From NCBI GenBank assembly GCA_963793295.1, contig CAWBZX010000037.1:351320-415319 (forward strand): a stretch of 64,000 nucleotides of DNA, given 5' to 3'. The notes beneath the pieces were generated by a model, which saw nothing but the letters and a program-made list of their open reading frames with translations, made no database searches and was not told the origin of the DNA. Position 1 is the first letter of the stretch; the number at the start of each line of letters is the position of its first letter. This stretch comes from JAHDHW01 sp963793295 (GTDB taxonomy: Bacteria; Bacteroidota; Bacteroidia; Chitinophagales; Saprospiraceae). The position numbers were made by a program, and so were the translations under genes. Positions 41,168 to 50,250 of the stretch are shown here, piece by piece.

Positions 41168-41287
41168 ATAGCAACCATTAAGAGTGTGAAAAATAAATTA
41201 AGTTCACATATTTTTTAAAGTAGTTATCAACCAGGTGTCTACGGAAACTGACTTTAGAGCCATTAAAAATGCAATAATCACAATTAT

Positions 41288-41731
41288 ATGAAAATATTTT
41301 TCAAAGAATTATTCGAATACACTCATCATTTTAATCAAAAACTGGCAGATGCAATAATTGAAAACGCGGACCAAACTTCTGAACGATCCATTGAGCTTTT
41401 CAACCACATCATTAATGCGCAACAAATCTGGAATAGCAGGGTCGCCCGCGACCCTAATGTATTTGGCGCTTGGGAAATTCATGAACTTAAGTCGCTAAAG
41501 AAATTGGATAGCAACAACTTTGAAAATTCATTGAAGCTGCTGAAAAAAAAAGATTTTGATGCCAAAATTGAATATGCTAATTCAAGGGGCCAGGTTTATA
41601 ATAACTCCGTCAAAGATATTTTTTTTCACATCATCAACCATTCAACCCATCATCGCGGACAAATCATCGTTGATATGAAACAGAATGGAACGGTCCCTTT
41701 CTCCAGTGATTACATTTTTTACAAAAGATAA
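41288..41731 (+). CDS. DinB-family protein
   Basis: A 147-residue four-helix-bundle protein of the DinB/YfiT superfamily. Three metal-ligand histidines are positioned as in the family: His38-equivalent in LFNHIINAQQIWNSR, and the pair in IINHSTHHRGQIIVDM. Members are metal-dependent thiol transferases or of unknown function. The VOC-family gene follows with a 5-base gap or an overlap, depending on start choice, so the two are co-translated. Confidence 0.9.
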   Translation: MKIFFKELFEYTHHFNQKLADAIIENADQTSERSIELFNHIINAQQIWNSRVARDPNVFGAWEIHELKSLKKLDSNNFENSLKLLKKKDFDAKIEYANSRGQVYNNSVKDIFFHIINHSTHHRGQIIVDMKQNGTVPFSSDYIFYKR

Positions 41732-42137
41732 TGAAGTGAATCAAAAAATTGCTCATATTGCTTTGGTCGTAAATGACTATGATGAAGCCATTGCATTTTA
41801 TACCCAAAAGCTGAAATTCAAACTCATCGAAGATACCGTTCTGAGTGAATCCAAACGATGGGTTTTGGTAGCACCGAGGAGCTCGGGCGAATGCTGCCTG
41901 CTTCTCGCAAAAGCAGCAAATGAAGAACAGAAAAGCAGGATTGGCAATCAAACCGGCGGGCGAGTCTTTTTATTTCTACACACCGACAACTTTGAAAGAG
42001 ACTACCAAAATTTACTGAATCAGGGAATTACAATTATCAGAAAACCCGCTGTGGAATCTTATGGGACAGTCGCGGTTTTTGAAGATTTATATGGAAATCT
42101 TTGGGATTTAATTGAACCAGCAAATAAAGGAAATTGA
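41685..42137 (+). CDS. VOC-family (glyoxalase/bleomycin-resistance-like) protein
   Basis: A metalloenzyme-type fold of about 133-150 residues. IAHIALVVNDYDEAIAFYTQKL starts the first beta-alpha-beta unit, with His the first metal ligand, and YGTVAVFEDLYGNLWDLIEP ends the second, with Glu/Asp ligands. The ATG at 41685 lies inside the DinB gene. The GTG at 41736, just after that gene's stop, gives the length usual for the family and is the better start. The next gene begins within its TGA (TTGA overlap). Confidence 0.88.
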   Translation: MERSLSPVITFFTKDNEVNQKIAHIALVVNDYDEAIAFYTQKLKFKLIEDTVLSESKRWVLVAPRSSGECCLLLAKAANEEQKSRIGNQTGGRVFLFLHTDNFERDYQNLLNQGITIIRKPAVESYGTVAVFEDLYGNLWDLIEPANKGN

Positions 42138-43231
42138 AAAAGATCATTTTGCTTTGTATTTTTTTGACTACCTCCTGGTGCAGTTTTGCTCAGTTAGGAG
42201 GGGAGCTAGGTTATGGCTTTTGCAAAATGATCCCAACTAATCGGATTTATCCGGAGATCAAGGATAATTCAAGTTTAGTCTATATGGCAGCAGTTTGGCA
42301 AACCACCGGTAAGGTTTTTCGATGGGCTGAACATTATAATTTTCCTTTGATAAAACTGAATTTGAGCTACCAATATCTTGGCAATGATGAAATCCTCGGC
42401 AATGCATTTGGAATATTGCCTTCAATGTCGTTTTATTTGAAAGAAGGTAAAAATAAAGGTTTGAAGTTGGATGTTGGTAGCGGTATTGCTTTTCTTGACC
42501 AACCTTATCATTTGGTCAACAATCCGGAAAATAATGTTTACGGATCAAAATTTAATTTCTTTTTTGCATTGGGAATTGCTTATGAATGGACCTTGAAAAA
42601 GGATTTAGCTTTATCCCTGTTTGCTATGATCCCACATTATTCGGGTAGCAATATACATCAGCCGAATTTAGGGGTAAACGCATTTACCATTGGGACTACG
42701 ATTCGCTATTTACGCCGACAAACAGTAAATGTTGTAGATGAAGAACCACTGGAATTAACCGGTTTAAACAAAAGAGTAAAGCCCTTTTTCCGGGTAAGCT
42801 ATGGTTTGACGAGTACGGGGTTAAACGGCCCTAAATATCCGGCTTATGTGGTAGGCTTGGGAGCGTGTAAATTGTTAAATCGTTATTCACGGATCAATTC
42901 TGGATTCGAGTATATTTTTAATTTTGCCAAATACAATTTTATAAAACATACTTATGCTTATCCCGGAGAAGAATTTAAATATGCTTCCAGATTTAGCTGG
43001 TATTTGGGATATGAGTTGTTATTTGGTCATGTAGGATTTTTGGGGGAGGTAGGGCTGTATCTCAATAATCACTATGGCCGACAAAGTATTTTTACTACAA
43101 AGTTGGGATTCAATTTCTATCCATATAACACTCTTTCGCATAGCAATTTTATGCCATTCTTTGGCGCTTATGTAAGAGCTTATGGAGGAGAAGCAGATTT
43201 TTTTGAAATAACTGCAGGATTTGTTTTTTGA
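42134..43231 (+). CDS. Outer-membrane beta-barrel with PagL-like (acyloxyacyl hydrolase) half
   Basis: A 365-residue exported protein with a signal peptide (cut near CSFAQ, residue 20). Residues about 20-195 resemble the lipid A 3-O-deacylase/acyloxyacyl hydrolase family: LDVGSGIAFLDQPYHLVNNPENNVYGSKFNF, and HYSGSNIHQPNLGVNAFTIG, in which His168 and Ser170 match the catalytic H-x-S. The second half (about 205-365) is another beta-strand array (FFRVSYGLTSTGLNG, GFEYIFNFAKYNF). The start is a TTG in the TTGA overlap with the VOC gene. Lipid A remodelling is inferred. Confidence 0.78.
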   Translation: MKKIILLCIFLTTSWCSFAQLGGELGYGFCKMIPTNRIYPEIKDNSSLVYMAAVWQTTGKVFRWAEHYNFPLIKLNLSYQYLGNDEILGNAFGILPSMSFYLKEGKNKGLKLDVGSGIAFLDQPYHLVNNPENNVYGSKFNFFFALGIAYEWTLKKDLALSLFAMIPHYSGSNIHQPNLGVNAFTIGTTIRYLRRQTVNVVDEEPLELTGLNKRVKPFFRVSYGLTSTGLNGPKYPAYVVGLGACKLLNRYSRINSGFEYIFNFAKYNFIKHTYAYPGEEFKYASRFSWYLGYELLFGHVGFLGEVGLYLNNHYGRQSIFTTKLGFNFYPYNTLSHSNFMPFFGAYVRAYGGEADFFEITAGFVF

Positions 43232-43247
43232 ATGCTTCTTAAAAAGT

Positions 43248-43277
43248 AAAAGTGTTGATTAATAAACCAACACTTTT
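43248..43277 (+). terminator. Hairpin terminator after the PagL-like gene
   Basis: AAAAGTGTTG (43248-43257) pairs exactly with CAACACTTTT (43268-43277) around a 10-base loop, shortly after the stop codon. Confidence 0.75.
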
Positions 43278-43552
43278 AACAGTACTAAACTCCAAGGATG
43301 CAGAAAAGAATACACTTCTTTTAAAGGCTACCTAAATGTGAGCAAAGCAAAATAATGAATCATATAAAGTGTTTTTATAATTTTAAATAAAACCAGGCAG
43401 CGTTGACTAAAAAGCTTACCTTCGTTTGAAAGCTGCCCGGCCTGTTGGTTGCAGAATTAATTTTTTTTTTGGATTTACTAATTCCCCGGATTAGATACAA
43501 TAATCAGGTTGCTAAAAAACTGAAAATTAAATTTTCTGAGCTTAAACTAAGC
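43278..43552. other. Intergenic leader region of purH, no gene accepted
   Basis: It holds a longer hairpin (GGCAGC near 43398 pairing with GCTGCC near 43431), but no riboswitch that I recognise. A 69-codon frame here overlaps the purH promoter and start and has no protein-like features. Confidence 0.4.
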
Positions 43553-43583
43553 TTTGTAATTATACCTATTATCCTTACTTTTG
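43553..43583 (+). promoter_or_regulatory. Bacteroidota-type promoter of purH (TTTG-N19-TACTTTTG)
   Basis: The -33 element TTTG at 43553-43556 and the -7 element TACTTTTG at 43576-43583 are separated by 19 bases, the canonical Bacteroidota arrangement. The start codon of purH is 52 bases downstream of the -7 element. Confidence 0.75.
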
Positions 43584-43634
43584 CACATCTTTTCGAGAAA
43601 ACCATTTTCAAATATATTTTTACTATAAAAAGCA

Positions 43635-45161
43635 ATGACAGCAAAAAAGATTAAATCAGCATTGATCTCTGTTTTTTCAAAAGACGGATTGGAAGATATT
43701 ATCCGTGAATTGGACAAACTCAGCGTAAAACTTTACTCTACAGGAGGGACCCAAAAGTTTATTGAAAAATTGGGCATAGCTGTAGAATCAGTAGAAAATA
43801 TCACTTCCTATCCTTCCATATTGGATGGTCGTGTAAAAACGTTACATCCAAAAGTGTTCGGGGGATTGTTGGCCCGTCGTGAAGAAGCGCACCTGGCACA
43901 GTTGGAAGAATATGAAATTCCGGAACTTGATCTGGTGATCGTTGATCTGTATCCTTTTGAAGATACGCTGGCAAGCACTGATGATGAAGCTGAAATTATT
44001 GAGAAAATTGATATTGGTGGCATTTCACTGATTCGGGCTGCAGCTAAAAATTACAAAGACGTGGTAGTGGTTCCTTCCAAAGAAGAATACCAAATGATCC
44101 ACAACCTGCTTACCGAAAAACAAGGATTTACAGACATCGTGGATCGAAAAGAGTTGGCCCGCAGAGCTTTTAAAGTGTCTTCTCATTATGATACGGCGAT
44201 TTACAATTTTTTTAATGAAGGCTCAGAAGATCTGACTTTTAAACAAAGTATTCATGAATCGTCTGTTTTGCGATATGGTGAAAATCCGCATCAGCGCGGT
44301 GTTTTCTATGGTGATTTTTCGGAGATGTTTGAAACATATGGTGGAAAAGCAGTTTCTTACAACAATCTGGTTGATATTGATGCGGCTGTAGGTTTGATGG
44401 CTGAATTTAAGGATGGTGACCCGGCTTTCGCTATTTTGAAACATACCAATGCATGCGGAATGGCTGTCCGGTCAAGCCTTTTGGAAGCATGGCATGCTGC
44501 ATTGGCAGGAGATAATGTTTCTGCTTTTGGAGGTATTTTGATTTGTAACCGCAGACTTGATTTAGCCACTGCAGAGGAAATCAATAAACTATTTTATGAA
44601 GTATTGATCGCTCCGGATTATGATGCGGATGCACTCGAATTACTTTTACAGAAGAAAAAGCGTATCGTTTTAAAAATAAAAGACTTTTTTGTAAAAAAGG
44701 CAACTTTTAAGAATTTGCTCAATGGAGTGATCGAGCAAGATGCTGATTTGAAAACGGAAAATAAAAATGACCTCACAAGGGTAACCAAAGTGGTTCCGTC
44801 AAATGAAGAAACAGATGATCTTTTATTTGCGAATAAATGTGTAAAACATCTGAAATCCAATACGATCGTCTTGGCGAAAAATAATCAGTTGATCGGGATG
44901 GGTTGTGGGCAAACAAGCAGAGTCGATGCATTGAATCAGGCAATTAAAAAAGCAGGGCAATTTGGCTTTGATACTAAAGGAGCAGTTATGGCATCAGATG
45001 CTTTCTTTCCGTTTCCTGATTGCGTAGAGATAGCCCATAATGCTGGAATCAACACAGTGATACAACCTGGAGGCTCGATAAAGGATCAATTAAGTATAGA
45101 TTTTTGTGACGAGCACGGCATGTCAATGGTAATGACAGGAGTTCGTCATTTTAAGCATTGA
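43635..45161 (+). CDS. purH: Bifunctional AICAR transformylase/IMP cyclohydrolase
   Basis: A 508-residue enzyme catalysing the last two steps of IMP synthesis. The MGS-like cyclohydrolase domain (1-195) starts IKSALISVFSKDGLEDII and includes STGGTQKFIEKLG and LDGRVKTLHPKVFGGLLARR. The transformylase domain (200-508) has the catalytic Lys269-His270 (AILKHTNACG), VSAFGGILICNR and ASDAFFPFPDCVEIAHNAGI. The C-terminus RHFKH is the family ending. It has a clear promoter at 43553. Confidence 0.97.
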   Translation: MTAKKIKSALISVFSKDGLEDIIRELDKLSVKLYSTGGTQKFIEKLGIAVESVENITSYPSILDGRVKTLHPKVFGGLLARREEAHLAQLEEYEIPELDLVIVDLYPFEDTLASTDDEAEIIEKIDIGGISLIRAAAKNYKDVVVVPSKEEYQMIHNLLTEKQGFTDIVDRKELARRAFKVSSHYDTAIYNFFNEGSEDLTFKQSIHESSVLRYGENPHQRGVFYGDFSEMFETYGGKAVSYNNLVDIDAAVGLMAEFKDGDPAFAILKHTNACGMAVRSSLLEAWHAALAGDNVSAFGGILICNRRLDLATAEEINKLFYEVLIAPDYDADALELLLQKKKRIVLKIKDFFVKKATFKNLLNGVIEQDADLKTENKNDLTRVTKVVPSNEETDDLLFANKCVKHLKSNTIVLAKNNQLIGMGCGQTSRVDALNQAIKKAGQFGFDTKGAVMASDAFFPFPDCVEIAHNAGINTVIQPGGSIKDQLSIDFCDEHGMSMVMTGVRHFKH

Positions 45162-45208
45162 TCACACCACAACTGTGATTAAAGCGCATCATCATAAATA
45201 AAGGGCTG

Positions 45209-45943
45209 TTGAACCTAATAATAGATATTGGCAATACCCGTACAAAACTGGGCATTTTCGGAAAGGGAAAACTAATTCGAAAAGGAGTACTGGAAAAAGG
45301 CTGGAAAGTAAAAGAACTCGAGGCTTTTATTGCTCAAAGAAAGATTGAAAATGTGGCAGTTTCGACTGTGGCGGGGTTAGAAGAAAAAGCAGAGCAGTTT
45401 TTAAAACATTATAATTTCTATCTGAAATTGTCTGCATCAACGCCGCTGCCAATAAAAAATACTTATAAAAGCCCAAAAACACTTGGCAACGACCGATTAG
45501 CAGCTGTAATTGGAGCGCATTATTTGTACCCAGAAAAAGGTTGTCTGGTTATCGATGCCGGCACATGTATCACTTATGATTTTATAAGTGCAAAAGGTAT
45601 TTATGAGGGTGGAAATATTGCGCCCGGAATTAATATGCGTTTAAAAGCAATGCATTCTTTTACAGCAAGTTTGCCTTTAGTAGCTCGTAAAACATTGACT
45701 TCGCCGATTGGAAAGGATACGAATTCGTCGCTTCTGACAGGTGGCCAGCTAGGAGCATTGCTTGAGATGGAAGGGTTTATAGAACTATATAAAGCAGAAT
45801 TTGGTCAGCTCAATATAATTTTAACAGGTGGAGATGCGGATTATTTTGCCAATAAAGTGAAAACTAAGATATTTGTAAACTCAAATTTAGTCCTAGTTGG
45901 ATTGAATCAAATTTTAAATTATAATGTCCAATATTTGGAATAA
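45209..45943 (+). CDS. coaX: Type III pantothenate kinase
   Basis: A 244-residue enzyme for the first step of coenzyme A synthesis. It is of the acetate/sugar kinase fold: the phosphate motif LIIDIGNTRTK at the N-terminus, LGNDRLAAVIGA (about 92-103), and VIDAGTCITYDFI (about 113-125) with the catalytic Asp. GGNIAPGINMRLKAMHSFT is also typical. The start is a TTG at 45209, since no in-frame ATG precedes the phosphate motif. The outer-membrane protein gene overlaps its end by 20 bases. Confidence 0.93.
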   Translation: MNLIIDIGNTRTKLGIFGKGKLIRKGVLEKGWKVKELEAFIAQRKIENVAVSTVAGLEEKAEQFLKHYNFYLKLSASTPLPIKNTYKSPKTLGNDRLAAVIGAHYLYPEKGCLVIDAGTCITYDFISAKGIYEGGNIAPGINMRLKAMHSFTASLPLVARKTLTSPIGKDTNSSLLTGGQLGALLEMEGFIELYKAEFGQLNIILTGGDADYFANKVKTKIFVNSNLVLVGLNQILNYNVQYLE

Positions 45944-47276
45944 GATTTTTATTACTTGTTTGTGTTTATTTGTGTCGGTTTTGAGCATAGCACAACCAAA
46001 GACTAATTCCCCCTATTCTCGTTTGGGTTTGGGCGATCTGTTGGATCAAAATTTTGCATCGCTGAATGGGATGGGAAATTTATCAGCAACCATGCAAGAT
46101 CCTTACCACATCAACCTGCTCAATCCTGCTTCGCTCAGTTCCTTACGAGCTACCGCTTTTGAATTTGGAGTTCGGGCAAAATATGCCAGTCTGAAGACAA
46201 ATAGTAGTGAATTGGGTGTGTGGACAGGTAGTCTTGCCTATATTTCATTAGGGTTTCCGGTCACAAACCCCATCAGCGAAGTACTTTCTCGTAGAGAATC
46301 AAGTGTGGATTGGGGGATGAATTTTGCTTTGGTGCCTTATTCGCTGGTTGGTTATAATGTTGAAACAACTGAAATGAGGGAGGATATTGGTCTAATCACC
46401 AGTAATTTTGAAGGATCTGGGGGAACTTATAAATTTATGTGGGGTAATGGGTTAAAAATTAAAAACCTGTCTTTTGGGGCAAATCTTGGCTATCTTTTTG
46501 GAAAACAGAGCCGAGATCAGGAAGTGGCCTTTGATAGCCTTGTGGCTTCTTATACGGATATTTTTCATGATGATCTAAGTGTCAATGGTTTTGTCTGGAA
46601 CGCAGGCATACAATATGATATTCCTTTAAAAAGTATAAATGAAAAAGATGCAAAGCAGAACAAAGTAGATAAAAATAAAGTAGATAAGATTGTGATCGGT
46701 GTATATGGAAATTCTGATATGAATGTTAAATCAAAGCGATCACAATTGTATCAGAGATACAACAAATTTTACAATAATTTTGACTCTATCAGAAATGTTC
46801 CGGTTACTGTTCTTTCGGCAAAATTACCTGCTGAACTTAGTGGAGGAATAATGTATCAAAAAACCAATAAGTTGAAACTTGGAGTGAATTATTCCCAATC
46901 CCTTTGGAGTAATTATGAAAATGAAGCAAATCCTGATGATTTAAAGAATGCTTATGAAATTTCTTTTGGAGGAGAGCTAATTCCAGAATATAATTCGTAT
47001 AATAGATACCTGAAAAAGGTGAGGTATCGGTTTGGCGCTTTTTATAGTAGTGATCCGCGTAGTGATGAGTTTAACAAACAATTAACTAGCTATGGTATAA
47101 CACTTGGGCTAGGTTTACCGATTATATTACCGAGGGGGGGAGTATCTTTTGTAGATATTGCCTTTGAAGCTGGAAAGTTTGGTTCAGATCAAGCATTAAA
47201 AGAAACCTACATTAATATGACCATTGGATTTACCCTAAATGATGACAAATGGTTCTTTAAACGAAAATTCAATTAA
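45924..47276 (+). CDS. Outer-membrane beta-barrel protein (FadL/OmpP1-like layout)
   Basis: A 450-residue protein with a signal peptide (cleavage near SIAQ, residue 23) and then beta-strands ending in NMTIGFTLNDDKWFFKRKFN, an outer-membrane-type C-terminus. The start of the mature part, TNSPYSRLGLGDLLDQNFASLNGMGNLSATMQDPYHINLLNPASLS, is a conserved signature of Bacteroidota proteins encoded next to coaX. A hydrophobic-solute transport role is possible, but the function is unknown. It overlaps coaX by 20 bases and precedes the TPR-type gene by 4, so it is part of one operon. Confidence 0.82.
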   Translation: MSNIWNKIFITCLCLFVSVLSIAQPKTNSPYSRLGLGDLLDQNFASLNGMGNLSATMQDPYHINLLNPASLSSLRATAFEFGVRAKYASLKTNSSELGVWTGSLAYISLGFPVTNPISEVLSRRESSVDWGMNFALVPYSLVGYNVETTEMREDIGLITSNFEGSGGTYKFMWGNGLKIKNLSFGANLGYLFGKQSRDQEVAFDSLVASYTDIFHDDLSVNGFVWNAGIQYDIPLKSINEKDAKQNKVDKNKVDKIVIGVYGNSDMNVKSKRSQLYQRYNKFYNNFDSIRNVPVTVLSAKLPAELSGGIMYQKTNKLKLGVNYSQSLWSNYENEANPDDLKNAYEISFGGELIPEYNSYNRYLKKVRYRFGAFYSSDPRSDEFNKQLTSYGITLGLGLPIILPRGGVSFVDIAFEAGKFGSDQALKETYINMTIGFTLNDDKWFFKRKFN

Positions 47277-47280
47277 CACC

Positions 47281-48681
47281 ATGGAAAAATTAGGAAAATT
47301 TTCAAAATTAGTTTTCATTACGGCATTCAGCATATTATTTACAAATGTTGCTTTTGCTCAATGTGGAAAATTTACGGATACGCCAAAAGAAAGTGAAGCA
47401 CTTGAAGCTCATGTATTATATCGTGATGCTATCAAACTTAAGAATTATGACGGCGCATTCAAAAACTGGAAAGTTGCCTATGAGCTAGCTCCTGCTGCTG
47501 ATGGAAAACGGGCCTCTCATTTCTCAGACGGGATCATTATTTACAAGCACAAAATTGAAAATGAACCTGACGAAGCAAAAAGAAAAGAGTATTATGATAT
47601 CATCATGAGGCTCTATGATGAGCAGGTTGCCTGCTATGGAAATGAGTCTTTTGTTTACGGTCGTAAAGCTTTTGATATGTTTTACGGAGTGGGTCCGGAA
47701 GGTCAAAAAATTACGAGTGACCTCATGGAAACTAAAAAAGTTTTAGAACAATCAGTCGCTAAAGGAGGAAACAATACCGAATATGTAGTAATGGCGCCTT
47801 ATTCTACTGTAGTTGCAGAGCTTTTTACACAAGAAAAAATGGACAAAGCGGAAGCTCGAAAAATTTATAAAACACTCAATGATATTTGCGATCATAATAT
47901 TGAGAAAAATACAAAATTTAAAGCTCAATATGAGTATGCAAAAACGACAATGAACCAAGTTTTCAGCGGCATTGAATACTACATTTTTGATTGTGATTAT
48001 TTCAAAAATAAGTTTAAACCCGAATTTGAAGCAAATCCAGATAACCCGGAGTTTCTGAAAAATGCAATAATGACCCTAAAACGTCAAGGTTGCGATAGCA
48101 CTGATGTTTTTCTCGCAAAGCTTGAAGAAAAATGGTCAAAATATGCAGTGGAAGAAAATGCTAAAATAAAAGCAGAGTTTCTTAAAGATAACCCCGCGGT
48201 TTGGGCAAAAGAACTTTATGATGAAGGGGATTATAATGGAGCAATTGACAAATATAAAGAAGCGATTGAAACGGAAGCCGATTCAGAAAAGCAGGCCAGT
48301 TATCTTTTTTCTATAGCTTCTATTCAATTTAGGAAAATGGATTCGTATTCAACAGCTCGTGAAACTGCTTATAAGGCAGCTAAATTGCGTTCGGGCTGGG
48401 GCCGGCCTTATATGTTGATCGGTGATATGTATGCTTCTACTGCCCGCTCATGCGGTGATTCCTGGAATCAAAGGCTTGCTATTTTGGCTGCTATGGATAA
48501 ATACGGATATGCCAAATCTATTGATTCGGAAGTAGCTGAAGAAGCGAGCTCAAAGTTGTCAAAATATTATTCATCCATGCCTGAAAAGCAAGAAGGATTT
48601 ATGCGTGGTATAAAAGCAGGGCAATCTGTTAAAGTAGGTTGCTGGATCAGTGAATCAGTCAAAGTACGCTTCGCTGATTAA
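47281..48681 (+). CDS. Exported TPR-type protein, paralogue 1
   Basis: A 466-residue protein started at 47281, 4 bases after the previous stop. A signal peptide (VAFAQ, cut about residue 27) is followed by helical repeats of TPR type, best seen in AKELYDEGDYNGAIDKYKEAIETEADSEKQASYLFSIASIQFRK (about 310-355) and AAKLRSGWGRPYMLIGDMYAST. The block VLYRDAIKLKNYDGAFKNWKVAYELAPAADGKR is shared with the lipoprotein at 48782, as is the C-terminal VGCWI. These are a duplicated pair, probably envelope proteins handling another exported factor. Confidence 0.88.
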   Translation: MEKLGKFSKLVFITAFSILFTNVAFAQCGKFTDTPKESEALEAHVLYRDAIKLKNYDGAFKNWKVAYELAPAADGKRASHFSDGIIIYKHKIENEPDEAKRKEYYDIIMRLYDEQVACYGNESFVYGRKAFDMFYGVGPEGQKITSDLMETKKVLEQSVAKGGNNTEYVVMAPYSTVVAELFTQEKMDKAEARKIYKTLNDICDHNIEKNTKFKAQYEYAKTTMNQVFSGIEYYIFDCDYFKNKFKPEFEANPDNPEFLKNAIMTLKRQGCDSTDVFLAKLEEKWSKYAVEENAKIKAEFLKDNPAVWAKELYDEGDYNGAIDKYKEAIETEADSEKQASYLFSIASIQFRKMDSYSTARETAYKAAKLRSGWGRPYMLIGDMYASTARSCGDSWNQRLAILAAMDKYGYAKSIDSEVAEEASSKLSKYYSSMPEKQEGFMRGIKAGQSVKVGCWISESVKVRFAD

Positions 48682-48697
48682 ACTGAAAAATATTTAA

Positions 48698-48744
48698 ACA
48701 CAAAAAAGCTTCGCTTCCAAACATAGAACGAAGCTTTTTTGTGT
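48698..48744 (+). terminator. Intrinsic terminator between the two TPR-type genes
   Basis: ACACAAAAAAGCTTCG (48698-48713) and CGAAGCTTTTTTGTGT (48729-48744) form a perfect 16-bp stem with a 15-base loop. The T6 lies within the right arm. Confidence 0.8.
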
Positions 48745-48781
48745 TTTGGATCAAGTATTTATCAGTCAAAAAGTAATAAAT

Positions 48782-50209
48782 ATGGAAATTAAAAACATAC
48801 TTCAACTCAGTTTTTTGCTAATGCTTTTGTTTGGTTGTACCCCTAAAACAACAGAAACGGTTCAGGCTCCTGAACCTCCTCCAAAAAAAAACAACCCTGA
48901 TCCTGATGAAACTTTAAGTCCATGTAAAAACTGGCTGGACCTGGCCAATATGGAAGAAGTCCGTGAATGGTACGTGTTATATCGTGATCAGATGAAGCTT
49001 AAAAATTATGCTGAAGCTTATCCGCTTTGGCAAAAAGTATATGAAGCCGCCCCTGCTGCTGATGGAAAACGAAATACCCTTTACGGAGATGGCATTATCA
49101 TGAACGAATATTTTTGGACCCAGGAAACGGATTCGTTAAAGAAAGATGAACACGTAAAAAATGTACTCCTTCTTTATGATGAAGTAATAGAATGTTATGG
49201 AAAAGAGGGATATGTAATTGGTAGAAAAGCTTTTGATTTATATTATAAATACAATGGTTATGCGACTGATATCGAACTGTATGAAATGTTTAAAAAATCA
49301 GTTGACCTGGAAGGTGATTCAACGCAAGCTTTTATTTTAAATCCCTTTACAGCACTACTAACTAATTTGATTTTAGAAGAGAAAGTTCCTTATGAAGAAG
49401 CAAGTCAGTATGCCAACCAAATGCTGGAAATCATTGCTTTGAACAAAGAAAAAAAATCGCCTGAAGATTGGACAAAAGAAGGCTGGGATATTGTATCAGA
49501 TTTTACTCCGGCACGATTAGAATCTATGGAAGGAATCAAAGGCTTTTATGATTGCGACTATTATAAAAATAAATACTCCATCTCTTTTGACGAATCGGTG
49601 GACACTTGTGATAATGTAATTTCTGTTTTAGGGCGGTTGAGATGGGGCGATTGCCCTTTGGATGACCCTGAATTGGCCGCTTTGCTGGATATTTACAAGG
49701 CCAAATGCGTGACTACTACCCCGCAGTGTAGGGATCTTCTCGGTGAAGGAAATTTTGTTGAAGCTATTAAATGTTACGAAGAAAAGGCAGAGCAAACCGA
49801 CGATGCAGAGAGAAAAGCGCAATTTTACCTGGTTATCGCAAAAATTTATTACGGTGAATTAAAGCGTTTTTCATTATCTAGAAAGTATGCATTGGAAGCT
49901 TTAAAATATAAGCCAAATTGGGGCGATCCACATATTCTTATTGGCAAACTTTATGCATCGAGCGGGCCGCTCTGTGGTCCGGGCCGAGGTTTCGACAGCC
50001 AGATTGTAACCTGGCCGGCAATTGATTCCTGGAATAACGCTAAAAGAGTTGATCGAAGTGCAGCAACCGAAGCGAACAGGTTAATTGCACGATATAGTCA
50101 GTTTATGCCAAGTAAAGAAGATGTGTTTCAACGCAACCTCAAAGTAGGTGATCCTTTTACCGTTGGCTGCTGGATTCAGCGAACAACCATCATTCGAACA
50201 GCTGATTAA
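48782..50209 (+). CDS. TPR-type lipoprotein, paralogue 2
   Basis: A 475-residue protein started at 48782 (the frame opens at 48746, inside a hydrophilic extension that would bury the signal peptide). The lipoprotein signal is LLFGC with Cys19, followed by a Pro-rich spacer (APEPPPKKNNPDPDE). The helical repeats copy those of the gene at 47281: VLYRDQMKLKNYAEAYPLWQKVYEAAPAADGKR, and ALKYKPNWGDPHILIGKLYASSG. It carries more cysteines than its paralogue. It is likely located on the outer or inner membrane facing the periplasm. Confidence 0.86.
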   Translation: MEIKNILQLSFLLMLLFGCTPKTTETVQAPEPPPKKNNPDPDETLSPCKNWLDLANMEEVREWYVLYRDQMKLKNYAEAYPLWQKVYEAAPAADGKRNTLYGDGIIMNEYFWTQETDSLKKDEHVKNVLLLYDEVIECYGKEGYVIGRKAFDLYYKYNGYATDIELYEMFKKSVDLEGDSTQAFILNPFTALLTNLILEEKVPYEEASQYANQMLEIIALNKEKKSPEDWTKEGWDIVSDFTPARLESMEGIKGFYDCDYYKNKYSISFDESVDTCDNVISVLGRLRWGDCPLDDPELAALLDIYKAKCVTTTPQCRDLLGEGNFVEAIKCYEEKAEQTDDAERKAQFYLVIAKIYYGELKRFSLSRKYALEALKYKPNWGDPHILIGKLYASSGPLCGPGRGFDSQIVTWPAIDSWNNAKRVDRSAATEANRLIARYSQFMPSKEDVFQRNLKVGDPFTVGCWIQRTTIIRTAD

Positions 50210-50250
50210 TGTTGTAGTAGCCTTCGTAATTATTTTGTAAGTATCATTTT

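Noticed and set aside
43445..43654. 69-codon frame before purH
   Set aside because: It overlaps a well-formed TTTG-N19-TACTTTTG promoter and the purH start, and is lysine/isoleucine-rich as expected from AT-rich DNA.
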